NCBI GenBank assembly: GCA_019054805.1
Contig: JAHQIY010000016.1
Span: 1,364,001 to 1,428,000, forward strand
Length of the DNA: 64,000 nucleotides
Direction: 5' to 3'
From: Brachionus manjavacas
Taxonomy: Eukaryota > Rotifera > Eurotatoria > Ploima > Brachionidae
In this document: piece after piece, positions 33,825-45,254 of the stretch
Position numbering within the stretch: position 1 is the stretch's first letter
Layout of the letters: each line of letters begins with the position of its first letter
Made by a program: the position numbers and the translations under genes
Notes under the pieces: model-generated
Databases searched by the model: none
What the model saw: only the letters and a program-made list of their open reading frames with translations
What the model was told of the DNA's origin: nothing

Positions 33825-34146
33825 TTTTTGAATTTTTAAAAATATGATTCGGATGCTAAATAGGAAAAAATCTAGCTATTATGTAAGAAAATTTTATTTT
33901 AGTTTATGTATCCCGACATACTTATTATTTAATTTATGGAATGCAAATTATGGGAAAAAAATTGGCGTGCTTAAGTTTCTTTAAAAAATCTCAAGACAAA
34001 TATTTGAAAGCTTGCATTTTAAACTAGACAGAGAAAAGAGTTGGTTTTTAGTATATACCAAGGGAATAATTCTATACTTAAAACATATTTTAGATAAAAA
34101 ACCGTTTAATCGGCAACAAAAGTATGATCAATAACTGAGTCATCAG
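33825..34146. promoter_or_regulatory. bidirectional intergenic region between C1orf50 and SLC35B4
   Basis: 322 bp separate the two divergent start codons. It must hold both promoters unless they use distal ones. No TATA box or factor site can be named with confidence in this A/T background. Confidence 0.4.
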
Positions 34147-35378
34147 ATGCATTATTTTTTCTCAATAGTTACTGTATTCTTGGGCTGTTGCAGCAATGTG
34201 TTTTTTTTGGAACTTCTCACCAGGTACTTAGAGAAAAGAAAATTATATTAGAAAATTTCTCAATTTTTTCGAAGTGTCCATCCTGGCAGTGGTAATCTGA
34301 TCACTTTGGCACAATTTTTGTTCATTTCAGTCAAAGGATTTGTATTTGAGCACAAGTTTGGCACAAAAAAGTCCATTATACCCATCAGGTAAATCAAATT
34401 ATCAGTTTTAAATATTAAATTTGAATTCCTTAGCAAGAAAGTATATGAGTTTGGTTGTGATGTTCTTTGTAGTAAGCGTAGTGAACAATTATGCGCTTAA
34501 TTTTAACATATCAATGCCACTTCATATGATTTTTAGATCTGTAAAAATTGAACAAACTTGATTAAAATTTTATTAATTAATTTAAAAAAAAGGGTTCATT
34601 AATAGCCAATATGTTTTTGGGCATGTTGATTCTTAAAAAAAAATATTGCCCCAGAGAGTATTTATCAATTTTGTTTATCACAATAGGAATAGTTGCATGT
34701 ACATTAGCCTCTTCGACTGAAATAAAATCAACTGATAAAATTTCCAGCGATTTAGTTGATTTTTTGTGGTGGATTGTTGGTAAAAAGAGATGACGCAAAA
34801 ATCAAAATTTTTTTCTATAATTTTACTTTAAGGAATTTTAATGTTAACGTTTGCGCTTTTGCTTTCGGCTGGTATGGGAATCATTCAAGAAGGTTTGTAC
34901 AAAACTCATGGAAAACATCCATCCGAAGCTCTTTATTATAATGTAATAATTAAATATTTAATTCAAAATTTTAAAATATTTTAAAAAGCATGTATTAACA
35001 CTGCCTGCTTTTGCTCTCCTGTACAATGACATTTCGACCCATGTCATTTCTTTTAATCAATCAGCTCCGTATGATTTGGTTGTATGCAGTATTCCCATTT
35101 TGTGGTTGTATCTTATTGGTAACACCATGACACAGTATGTTTGCATTAGTTCGGTGTTTGTTCTAACTACCGAATGTGCATCGCTGACCGTCACTCTAGT
35201 TTTGACCTTGAGAAAATTTGTTAGCTTAATAATATCAATAATTTATTTTAAAAATCCGTTCACCATTTGGCATTGGATCGGGACATTGTTGGTATTTTCG
35301 GGCACTTTGATGTTTACAAATTTTGTCAAAATAGTCAAAGACAAATTAACTGCAAAAGACACAAAAAAATCTCTTTAA
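34147..35378 (+). CDS. slc35b4: SLC35B4, nucleotide-sugar (UDP-GlcNAc/UDP-xylose) transporter
   Basis: This family is a Golgi/ER multi-pass carrier that exchanges cytosolic UDP-sugars for lumenal UMP and feeds glycosylation. Six exons: 34147-34223, 34275-34388, 34438-34540, 34593-34779, 34833-34942 and 34989-35378, all in phase with GT/AG borders; 326 residues, the family length. Landmarks: FLGCCSNVFFLELL, TLAQFLFISVKGFVFEHKFG, VVNNYALNFNISMPLHMIFR, GSLIANMFLGMLILKKKY, GMGIIQEGLYKTHGKHPSEA, TQYVCISSVFVLTTECASLT, VTLVLTLRKFVSLI, NPFTIWHWIGTLLVF. Hydrophobic stretches match about ten transmembrane helices, and a lysine-rich tail (KDTKKSL) could be a retrieval signal. Substrate is inferred from the family. 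It lies 150 bp upstream of mL50 on the same strand. Confidence 0.95.
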
Positions 35379-35527
35379 ATTATTCAAATTTTAGCATTTT
35401 AAATTTTTTATTATCTTGAATAAAATTTTTCAATTTTAAAACTTTATCAATCTTGAACAATTTGGGATTCATAGCCCTAATTTAAAATTTTTTGATAAGG
35501 GACTAAAATTGGATTTAAAAGGACAAA

Positions 35528-36289
35528 ATGATTAATTTGCTAAAAATTTCTCGATTTTCTTTGCTCAATGTCAAATCCAAATCAGAGGTTGATTTTTTGG
35601 AAAAATTAAAAAATTCTGAATTTATTAAAAGTTTGTTTGCTAGAGCGCTACTAGGAGTCTAGTGTCTTTGAAAGACTTATTCGGCTCAAAAGAAAAATCC
35701 GAGATTTCCGAAACAAATAATCAGAACGATATTCTAATTGCTACTGATTTTGAAGCTATAAAAAATACTGAGTAAAAATTTTTTTATATTTATCTTTTTA
35801 TTTTTAAATAAATTCTAAAGAACGACGAGATTAGTTCGAGTAAAAGCTTATAAGCCGCCAGTCAATGTGGAAGAATTGATAAAAAAAATTTGTCATGAAT
35901 CATTTGGCAATGCCTTTGATGATCAAAATTTTCAAAATTTATCTCTCTCAGACGCTGGTGTAAAATTTGATTTATTGACCAAATGTATCTCAACCTTTGG
36001 ACACAATATACCAAACACAATTTTAAATGATATAAAAAATGTTCAAGATTTGATTAGATATTACATGACTGAAATCAAAGACACTAGTCCACTCGAAGAT
36101 ATTTACCACAAACAAGACCTTCCAAAGAATCTACATATCAATTTAGAATACAATCGATTTGATCCCGAAACCGATAAATTCTTCAATGGTAAAGACGCTT
36201 TTCCTGAGCGAAACACTACAGTCACAAGTTTATGGTACTCAAAGAAATACAAACCAATTATTAAAAAAAAACCTTACTTCACAAAATGA
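35528..36289 (+). CDS. mrpl50: mL50, mitochondrial large ribosomal subunit protein
   Basis: mL50 is a metazoan-type protein of the 39S mitoribosomal subunit. Exon 1 runs from an ATG at 35528 to 35771 and exon 2 from 35821 to 36289 (49-bp intron, GTAAAA..TAAAG). Exon 2 carries the family core: TRLVRVKAYKPPVNVEELIK, FDLLTKCISTFGHNIPNTIL, VQDLIRYYMTEIKDTSPLED, DLPKNLHINLEYNRFDPETD, SLWYSKKYKP. Exon 1 is a plausible mitochondrial presequence (MINLLKISRFSLLNVKSKSE) and then SLKDLFGSKEK, but these two halves are in different frames: a TAG near 35658 requires one inserted or deleted base. That may be a sequence error, since the core is well preserved. Confidence 0.88.
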
Positions 36290-36644
36290 ATTTATAAAAA
36301 CAAAGCTTTTTTAATTAAATTTGATAAATAAAAATTTTGAAACTATTATGGCAGAATAAACATTTTATAGATATCGAAAGATTATATTAACAGATTTTGT
36401 CCTATTATTTAGAAGTCAATTTTTTTTGTCAAATTAAAACGATTTATTATTTTATTTTTATTTATTTGTTTTCTGTACCGAGCTAAAGCTCCTTCAGAAT
36501 AAGTTAAAAATAAAAATAAAAATCAAAGTTAATAAAATGAGATAAAAAAAAAAGAATCAAAATAGAGTAAATAAGCTAAAAAAATGAAAGTTGAAAAGAC
36601 ATAAATTGGAAAAGATTGTTACATGTGGCTTATGTTTAAATAGT

Positions 36645-38059
36645 TCAAGTTTCAGGAAAAAAAGAAGAAATAGTAAGGTAGCAATTACACAATGGAGTTG
36701 GGTATTCAATATATCTTGATTCGAAACCTTCTTTGTATTCCTTCACCAGTCTTTCAACCAATGGAATAAAATGACTAAGTCCTGTCCCAACATATTTCTC
36801 ACTCAACTCAAAAAGACGATTCGAGACTGTTAGTAATTTTAGTTTATTAAAAGCTTCATGTTGCACGATGTTGGAGGGAGTATCATATTTTAATCTGAGG
36901 ATAGATCTGACTGCTGTATTCTGAATTGCTTGTAACTTTTTGATATTATTTTCTGAAAATGAATTCAAGCAAGGAAACGAATAGTCTAGAATTGAACCAA
37001 CTAAAGATTTATAAAGATTTCCCAACGTTTTTTGATTAAGACCCCATTTTTTGTTTGACAGAATCTTAATTAGGTTTAGCCTTGTATTGCAACGTTCTTT
37101 TATTTCGTCAACCAGTGTATTAAAATTTAATTTAGAATCAAATTTAATACCTAGAAACTTAATTTCTTTTTGGCTTTTTATTCTATCTCCATAAATTTTT
37201 AAGTTAAGATTATCACTTTCTTTCTTGTACTTAGAGAAGACTACTGAACACGACTTTTCAACTGACATCTTCATTTACCACTTAATTAGCCATTGTTCTA
37301 GCTCGTTGGTGTATTTATTTATCTTATTTTCAAGATTCCCCTTTTTGCTGTAAATAAAAAAAGTAACTAGATCATCTGCAAAAAGAAGAGAGTATTCATT
37401 ATTTGTTTTGTTTCTTTTAGGGGTATCATTAATATAAATGCTAAATAAAAGAGGACTAATAACTGAGCCTTGTGGAAACCCTGCAGTTATTTGATATTCG
37501 TCGCTCAAGTAATCATTCACATTCACCTTAAATGTCCTTGAGTCTAAGAAGCATCTAATCCAGTTAGGTAATTTAAGGGAGGTAATTTAAGGCACGAAGG
37601 TAATTTAAGGTAAATTAAGTATTGTGGTGGATTTATTTTTATTAATTTATAAATTAAACCTTCGTGCCAGACCCTATCAAAGGCTTTAGAAATATCAAAG
37701 AAAAGGGAACAAACTCTTTTCTTTCTATTAAATGACTCTACAATTTTTTGAATCAAAAAGTAAAGATTATCGGAAGTTCTCCGATGTTTCCTAAATCCTG
37801 ATTGTTCCTGGATAAGTAATAAATTTTTTTCTAAAAAATTGTAGAGTCTTGTGTAGATTATACGCTCAAGTAACTTTCCTAGGCAACTTGTTATACTGAT
37901 TGGTCTATAATTTGAAGGATTTTGTGGAGAATATGCATTTTTTTGAATCATAGTTTTGGTCGCAGTTTTCCATGATTTTGTAATAATACCATGTCGCAGA
38001 GATAAGTTAAAAAGTTTTGCGATTTCTATTAAGGAATTTCTTGGTAAATTTTTAAGCAT
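36645..38059 (-). pseudogene. reverse transcriptase domain of the 36.5-kb LINE
   Basis: Three consecutive minus-strand frames (38059-37544, 37526-37275, 37274-36645) cover the palm and thumb. Box A (FFDISKAFDRVW), box B (GFPQGSVISP) and box C (FADD) are all intact. A frameshift and added sequence at 37556-37620 lie between A and B, and a stop separates the FADD segment from the C-terminal part. It probably was one ORF recently. Confidence 0.85.
37563..37612. repeat. three copies of AGGTAATTTAAGG within LINE RT
   Basis: AGGTAATTTAAGG occurs at about 37566, 37581 and 37599 with short different spacers. It falls where the RT sequence should continue and disrupts the frame, so it looks like local slippage or a repeated insertion. 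Confidence 0.75.
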
Positions 38060-38859
38060 TATATTATGTATTTGGTCAGGTCCTGAGGCCGCTTCACTCT
38101 TCAGTCTTTTTAAAGCCAGTATAAGTTCGTTTGGGCAAATAGGATCATTGAAATTACACTGATTGTAATTTTTGAGCTAATTAGCTTCAAAATTGAAGCT
38201 AATTATTTCATTATCTTTTTCAGTATCTATTAAATAATCTCCGAAGCATTTTCCTTTTTCCTTATTAGTTTTTAATTCCTTGTTATTTGAGATCAAATTT
38301 GGAATTAATTTTGATCCTTTCTGTGTTCTAAATTTGTTTATTTTTTTCCAAAAAGGCCTGCTTGAAAGTGGATTTTTCCATTTTCTGAATGAAATCAAAC
38401 CAATTTTGATTCCAGAATTTTCTTAATGAGATTTTTAACTCTGAGGTTAAGTGATTAAATCTTTTCTTAAGTAATGGACAACGAGTTCTTTAAAGTTTCT
38501 TCTAATTTTTCTACGTTCTTTAATCAGCATAACTATATCTGGTGGTAGACTCGTTTTGTATATTTTCTCTGATTGATAAGGTATGCATTTATATGAAGCA
38601 GAAATGATTTTTTTTGTAATTTTGTTATTCAGCTAATCTATTGAAAGTGTGTTTTCACTAAGGTAGTCTCTATCTTCATTTAAGGTGTCTCTAATAAGTT
38701 GCCAGTTTGCTTGCTTATAGTTGAATTTCCTAATTGAAGATTTGCTTTTAATTAAGTAGTCAATGGAAATAGATGCTTCAATTGGAAAATGATCACTAGT
38801 CATATCTTGACTATTGAGAACACAAAAATCAGTAACTTTATCTATTAATGAAGAAGAAA

Positions 38860-39456
38860 CTAAAAAAATGTCAAGAATTTCAAAATAATTCCTATTAAAA
38901 ATATTAAATGTAGGTCGTTAATCACTAAAAAATCTAATTCATTGATTATTTTTTCTATTAATGAGCCGTTTTCATTTTCTCCTAAACAGCCTATTTGCTT
39001 CGTCCTGGCGTTAAGGTCCCCACACAAAATGTAGTTTCTACAGCTCCTTTTTATTGTTTTAAATAGCTCAAAATTAAGTAATTTGTTGGGTGGATTGTAT
39101 AGACTAAACACAGATATTTCATTACTCTTTCCTAGATTTAGTTTAATACAAAGCAGTTCACAATTAAAGTGCTCAAAAGAAAAGTCTTGTAAAAAATCAA
39201 TTCCTTCTTTAATTAAAATAGCTACTCCTCCTCCATATCTATTGTGTGCTTTAGTTATTGAGTGATAGTTTTTAAAGTCTAAATAAATATTTGATTCACT
39301 CAAATCAATTTTTATTTCATTGAGCAAAACAATGTCGGGACAGTTCTGAACCAAAAAATTTTCCAAAAGTTTAGTCTTACTAGGAAGATGAAAACAATTC
39401 CAGTGTGTAACTACTAACCTTTTTTTCATAAGAGAGTTGTTTTTTGAAACGAACAT
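38860..39456 (-). pseudogene. LINE endonuclease, copy 1
   Basis: 198 open codons from the ATG at 39456. N in THWNCFH, E in LLNEIKI, GDLNAR and the YGGGVAILIK strand match the APE-type endonuclease fold. The frame ends near 38860; the last motif (SDHFPIEAS) is found one frame over at about 38790. Identical or nearly identical copies lie at 44748-45254 (copy 3 of the array) and 47814-48319 (copy 4, one extra frameshift at 48129). Confidence 0.85.
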
Positions 39457-39994
39457 TCTAATTTTTCTTCTATATTGTTTGAACCAGTTGGTTGTTCAAT
39501 TACTGTGTTCGTTCTAAACTTTTTAGATTGTTCACTTCCTTGTAGAAAGCTTCTCGTTGAACTAATTGCTTCTGACTCGAAAGGATTATCGTCATCATTT
39601 TCTATGTCCGATTTCTCTTCGTTTGAATCATTATTGTTGGGCTCGGATTCAGATGGTCTCTTGGTTTGATTTATAGGTACAAAGTATTTATTTTCGACAT
39701 TTTAACAAAAACAATTCAATAAAAAAGAAAAACAAACTGTAAGTTCACAAAATGAACATAAAATGAACTAAATTGAATATAAATTTTGATAATTAACACA
39801 TTTAATATTAAAGGACAAAAACAATTCAAAAATTAGTAAATAAAGTAAACTCAAAAAAAAACTATAAAAACCTTAAAATTTAGATAATAATTAAACAACA
39901 ATTCATCAAAATCATTAACGATATAAAATTGACAAAATAGAAATTAAAACAAAAACCTTAAAAACTTAAGTAAAACTCAGTATTTAACAAGAAA

Positions 39995-40300
39995 AAAGCA
40001 TTATTTGGTGATTTTTTAAGCCATCTTCATCAGAATTACGATTGACTGAAAAAACAAACCACGTTTTTTTGATTTGCCAATTGATTCACTTGTCCACTTC
40101 CAATTTTAACATCTGTCTGAGGTAACAATTTTTCATTATATGGATAAGCATTGAAAAAACAGTCCACGTTTTTTTGATTTGCCAATTGATTCACTTGTCC
40201 ACTTCCAATTTTAACATCTGTCTGAGGTAAAAATTTTTCATTATATGGATAAGCATTGAAAAAACAGTCCACGTTTTTTTTCAAAAAGCGTAGGCTTTAA
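39995..40300 (-). repeat. 105-bp minisatellite with 35-residue coding period, copy 1
   Basis: Minus-strand frame 40284-40036 reads VDCFFNAYPYNEKFLPQTDV, then KIGSGQVNQLANQKN, repeated twice plus a partial. The period is exactly 105 bp (CACGTTTTTTTGATTTGCC at 40060, 40165 and partly 40270). It lies between the LINE ORF1 tail and the DCAF4 5' flank. The same block recurs at 42853-43101, 45921-46169 and about 49000-49225 in the other array copies. The product, if any, is unrecognised. Upstream on the minus strand there is a Lys/Glu-rich open stretch (FEEQVKKRDDEILKISQMF), so this may be part of a LINE ORF1. Confidence 0.75.
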
Positions 40301-40467
40301 TAAGGTTTTTAGCATGTTTCAAGAACATTTGACTAATTTTTAGAATTTCATCATCACGTTTTTTTACTTGTTCTTCAAAATCCTTTTGTTAATGTTTGGA
40401 TGGCGAAACGATTTGAAGCGACTGCTATAGCTCATTAGAGCTCTGCTTTGATGACTCCAAGCTGCAG

Positions 40468-40505
40468 TTTACACTACTACTACTACTCCTACTACTTCTA
40501 CTTAA
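40468..40505. repeat. CTA microsatellite
   Basis: Runs of CTACTACTACTACTCCTACT with interruptions. They resemble the CTA/TAG block in the 3' UTR of the CR1-like LINE at 18613-18632, so this may mark an old 3' UTR remnant in plus orientation. Copies lie at 43290, 46358 and 49422 in the other units. Confidence 0.6.
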
Positions 40506-41029
40506 TTATGGTTACCGTTTTCTTTGATAGTTGTTATTCAATTTTTTGATATTTAAAAAAATCACTTTTTATCATTTTTTTTTCTAGCGGCTTTGATTTT
40601 TTTGTGAGTGATGAGACTATTATGTTTTGCTATTATTTAATAAATATCCATAAAAAATACTACTACATAAGACAAAAAAAAAGCTTTTTCATAATTGTTT
40701 TTTTGTTAATTTGAATTTAAATTTTTAAAATTTTTAAATATTGAGCAATTAGAAACTTATATTTCTATTTTAAGTAATCAATGTTACAGAACTTAACCGC
40801 AAAATATTTTTCTAGCAAAATTATTCATTATTTTTTTTAAGGATAATAATTTCTAATAAGAGCTAACAACTCGATATCAAATGTTACAAAATTGGCAAAA
40901 TATGAATAAAACTATTATTCTCCATAATTAAATTTATAACAAATTATTTTTTACATTTTTGAATTACAATTTTTGTGCGAGTTAAACCGTATGATTAGAA
41001 TATTTAAAAAAGAATAATTTTGTTAGATA

Positions 41030-41491
41030 ATGGGTTTTAAACGCCATCACAGCAAAAAGCAAAAAAATATCATTACCTAAGTGACAAAGAAAGAAACGTG
41101 TCTGGTACACAAGATCAATCCGAGACAGGTCCAAGTACCTCATCGGATACTACGGAAATACCAGGCTTTTACTATGATCCAGTTAAAAATAAATATTTTA
41201 AAATCCAACCGAATGATTTCAGAGTTCAGAATGTTCCGACTGAAGAACTGATAAAAAAAGATTGATGAACAGAATTTGAAAAATGAATGCAGAAAACAGC
41301 TAATAAAACGAAATAATTTTGTTGATTACATGATAAAAAAAGAGATGTACGGAACAGATAATTTTCTGAGACTGGATTTTACAGACAATCTGATCATAAA
41401 ATCCAAGCTAAAAGACTTGACTTCATTCGAATCGAACTCGACTATAAAAAAAATTGAGGTTTTATATTCCAGCTTTTTCTTAATTTTCTGA
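41030..41491 (+). pseudogene. DCAF4 5' fragment, copy 1
   Basis: Begins at the same ATG context as the intact gene (MGFKRHHSKK) but has 7 instead of 8 A's near 41063 and an A-run change at 41255-41262, so the frame shifts twice. An in-frame remainder (NECRKQLIKRNNFVDYMIKK) runs to about 41480, where DCAF4 sequence stops at VLYSS and LINE-like sequence begins. Confidence 0.85.
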
Positions 41492-42370
41492 TGAGAAACT
41501 CTGAAAGTGATTAAATCTTTTCTTAAGTAATGGACAACGAGTTTTGTTAAAGTTTCTTCTAATTTTTCTACGTTCTTTAATCAGCATAACTATATCTGGT
41601 GGTAGACTCTTTTGTAAAATAATGATAAGGTATGCATTTTTAACCAGAAAGATTTTTTTGTAATTTTGTTATTCAGCTAAATTGAAAGTGTGTATTTTGT
41701 TGACTTCATTTAAGGTGTCTCTAATAAGTGCCAGTTTGCTTGCTTATAGTTGACAGGTCCAGCAGATTTGCTTTTAATTAACAGTCAAATTTACCAGCTT
41801 TCATGACTAGTAAAGATCATATTGTATCAACTATTGAGAACACAAAAATCAGTAACTTTATCTATTAATGAAGAAGAAACTAAAAAAATGTCAAGAATTT
41901 CAAAATAATTCCTATTAAAAATTTGTCAAATAGCTCCTTATGATAGTGAATCCGAATTTTTAGTTCAAGTTCCAAAGTATTCTAAATAGCTACATATACC
42001 CATTATGGTGTAGTAATGTGAACAAAGAATTTCATTGACTAGATGTGCTGTTGGGCTTCATCAAGGCGGTGAAGTGAACAATCTTCACGATAATCAATTT
42101 TTCAGACTTAACACATATAGAAGTGATGTGTTTTGCATTCAATTTAGGCCAGAATCAGACCAAGTATTTACAGGTAAATAAATATTTTTTTTTCAAATCA
42201 ATTTTTAAATTTCATTAAAAAAAAATTGTAAGGCTGTAAAAGCAAACATTTATTTGGATATGATTTAAGAAGTAAAGTAAATAATCCAATATGTGAAATG
42301 GAACATGGGTCATGTGTGAATGATTTGATTTTTTGTACGAAAAATTCAAATTATTTATTTGCTAAAAGCT
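41481..42370. other. chimeric patchwork of LINE and DCAF4 sequence
   Basis: The first part follows the LINE (AAGTAATGGACAACGAGTTT, TAATCAGCATAACTATATCT) but short blocks belong to DCAF4 exon 1: TATTTTGTTGAC at 41693, ACAGGTCCAGCAGA at 41755, and ACCAGCTTTCATGACTAGTA at about 41794. It returns to LINE at about 41840-41920, and from 41922 is DCAF4 exon 1 to exon 2 (50717-51145) with small insertions (AAATAGC for AAGAGC; AAAGAATTTCATTGAC). At about 42366 it jumps to the LINE at AAGCTTCTCGTTGAAC. Switching every 10-100 bp is not expected from one recombination and could be a consensus artefact. Confidence 0.8.
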
Positions 42371-43848
42371 TCTCGTTGAACTAATTGCTTCTGACTCGAA
42401 AGGATTATCGTCATCATTTTCTATGTCCGATTTCTCTTCGTTTGAATCATTATTGTTGGGCTCGGATTCAGATGGTCTCTTGGTTTGATTTATAGGTACA
42501 AAGTATTTATTTTCGACATTTTAACAAAAACAATTCAATAAAAAGAAAAACAAACTGTAAGTTCACAAAATGAACATAAAATGAACTAAATTGAATATAA
42601 ATTTTGATAATTAACACATTTAATATTAAAGGACAAAAACAATTCAAAAATTAGTAAATAAAGTAAACTCAAAAAAAACTATAAAAACCTTAAAATTTAG
42701 ATAATAATTAAACAACAATTCATCAAAATCATTAACGATATAAAATTGACAAAATAGAAATTAAAACAAAAACCTTAAAAACTTAAGTAAAACTCAGTAT
42801 TTAACAAGAAAAAAGCATTATTTGGTGATTTTTTAAGCCATCTTCATCAGAATTACGATTGACTGAAAAAACAAACCACGTTTTTTTGATTTGCCAATTG
42901 ATTCACTTGTCCACTTCCAATTTTAACATCTGTCTGAGGTAACAATTTTTCATTATATGGATAAGCATTGAAAAAACAGTCCACGTTTTTTTGATTTGCC
43001 AATTGATTCACTTGTCCACTTCCAATTTTAACATCTGTCTGAGGTAAAAATTTTTCATTATATGGATAAGCATTGAAAAAACAGTCCACGTTTTTTTTCA
43101 AAAAGCGTAGGCTTTAATAAGGTTTTTAGCATGTTTCAAGAACATTTGACTAATTTTTAGAATTTCATCATCACGTTTTTTTACTTGTTCTTCAAAATCC
43201 TTTTGTTAATGTTTGGATGGCGAAACGATTTGAAGCGACTGCTATAGCTCATTAGAGCTCTGCTTTGATGACTCCAAGCTGCAGTTTACACTACTACTAC
43301 TACTCCTACTACTTCTACTTAATTATGGTTACCGTTTTCTTTGATAGTTGTTATTCAATTTTTTGATATTTAAAAAAATCACTTTTTATCATTTTTTTTT
43401 CTAGCGGCTTTGATTTTTTTGTGAGTGATGAGACTATTATGTTTTGCTATTATTTAATAAATATCCATAAAAAATACTACTACATAAGACAAAAAAAAAG
43501 CTTTTTCATAATTGTTTTTTTGTTAATTTGAATTTAAATTTTTAAAATTTTTAAATATTGAGCAATTAGAAACTTATATTTCTATTTTAAGTAATCAATG
43601 TTACAGAACTTAACCGCAAAATATTTTTCTAGCAAAATTATTCATTATTTTTTTTAAGGATAATAATTTCTAATAAGAGCTAACAACTCGATATCAAATG
43701 TTACAAAATTGGCAAAATATGAATAAAACTATTATTCTCCATAATTAAATTTATAACAAATTATTTTTTTTACATTTTTGAATTACAATTTTTGTGCGAG
43801 TTAAACCGTATGATTAGAATATTTAAAAAAGAATAATTTTGTTAGATA

Positions 43849-44345
43849 ATGGGTTTTAAACGCCATCACAGCAAAAAGCAAAAAAAATATCATTACCTAA
43901 GTGACAAAGAAAGAAACGTGTCTGGTACACAAGATCAATCCGAGACAGGTCCAAGTACCTCATCGGATACTACGGAAATACCAGGCTTTTACTATGATCC
44001 AGTTAAAAATAAATATTTTAAAATCCAACCGAATGATTTCAGAGTTCAGAATGTTCCGACTGAAGAACTGATAAAAAAAAGATTGATGAACAGAATTTGA
44101 AAAATGAATGCAGAAAACAGCTAATAAAACGAAATAATTTTGTTGATTACATGATAAAAAAAGAGATGTACGGAACAGATAATTTTCTGAGACTGGATTT
44201 TACAGACAATCTGATCATAAAATCCAAGCTAAAAGACTTGACTTCATTCGAATCGAACTCGACTATAAAAAAAATTGAGGTTTTATATTCCAGCTTTTTC
44301 TTAATTTTCTTAATGAGATTTTTAACTCTGAGGTTAAGTGATTAA
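43849..44345 (+). pseudogene. DCAF4 5' fragment, copy 2
   Basis: The first 79 codons equal the intact gene, then the A-run at about 44072 has one A fewer than at 50201, giving LIKKRLMNRI and a stop at 44100. The remainder (NECRKQLIKRNNF...) continues in the next frame until VLYSS, then joins LINE sequence (FFLIFLMRFLTLRLSD). Confidence 0.88.
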
Positions 44346-44747
44346 ATCTTTTTCTTAAGTAATGGACAACGAGTTCTTTAAAGTTTCTTCTAATTTTTCT
44401 ACGTTCTTTAATCAGCATAACTATATCTGGTGGTAGACTCGTTTTGTATATTTTCTCTGATTGATAAGGTATGCATTTATATGAAGCAGAAATGATTTTT
44501 TTTGTAATTTTGTTATTCAGCTAATCTATTGAAAGTGTGTTTTCACTAAGGTAGTCTCTATCTTCATTTAAGGTGTCTCTAATAAGTTGCCAGTTTGCTT
44601 GCTTATAGTTGAATTTCCTAATTGAAGATTTGCTTTTAATTAAGTAGTCAATGGAAATAGATGCTTCAATTGGAAAATGATCACTAGTCATATCTTGACT
44701 ATTGAGAACACAAAAATCAGTAACTTTATCTATTAATGAAGAAGAAA

Positions 44748-45254
44748 CTAAAAAAATGTCAAGAATTTCAAAATAATTCCTATTAAAAATATTAAATGTA
44801 GGTCGTTAATCACTAAAAAATCTAATTCATTGATTATTTTTTCTATTAATGAGCCGTTTTCATTTTCTCCTAAACAGCCTATTTGCTTCGTCCTGGCGTT
44901 AAGGTCCCCACACAAAATGTAGTTTCTACAGCTCCTTTTTATTGTTTTAAATAGCTCAAAATTAAGTAATTTGTTGGGTGGATTGTATAGACTAAACACA
45001 GATATTTCATTACTCTTTCCTAGATTTAGTTTAATACAAAGCAGTTCACAATTAAAGTGCTCAAAAGAAAAGTCTTGTAAAAAATCAATTCCTTCTTTAA
45101 TTAAAATAGCTACTCCTCCTCCATATCTATTGTGTGCTTTAGTTATTGAGTGATAGTTTTTAAAGTCTAAATAAATATTTGATTCACTCAAATCAATTTT
45201 TATTTCATTGAGCAAAACAATGTCGGGACAGTTCTGAACCAAAAAATTTTCCAA
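44748..45254 (-). pseudogene. LINE endonuclease, array copy 3
   Basis: Identical in translation to 38860-39360 except that the start is lost by a two-T difference at about 45309. It carries the same motifs (LLNEIKIDLS, GGGVAILIKEG, CGDLNARTK). Confidence 0.85.

Larger units (their letters stand above)
36470..39702 (-). mobile_element. APE-type LINE with ORF1 tail, endonuclease and RT
   Basis: The most complete LINE here. Reading the minus strand: 39702-39470 is an acidic/Ser-rich tail of ORF1 (FVPINQTKRPSESEPNNNDS). 39456-38860 is the endonuclease (VVTHWNCFHLP; DIVLLNEIKIDLSES; RYGGGVAILIKEG; LCGDLNARTKQIG). 38860-38177 is a broken linker. 38059-37544 is RT (PSNYRPISITSCLGKLLERI; QSGFRKHRRTSDNLY; FFDISKAFDRVWHEGL). 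37526-37275 has GFPQGSVISPLLFSIYINDT and the catalytic LFADDLVTFF. 37274-36645 is the C-terminal domain (ILDYSFPCLNSFSENNIKKL). The 3' end has the hairpin GAGCTAAAGCTC at 36480-36491 and an A-rich tail. Several frame breaks exist, one at a small triplication (37563-37612). Its 5' half, from 38419, is repeated downstream with DCAF4. Confidence 0.88.

Noticed and set aside
39083..39669. Plus-strand ORFs over the LINE endonuclease and ORF1 tail
   Set aside because: Antisense shadows; the minus-strand frames carry the endonuclease motifs.
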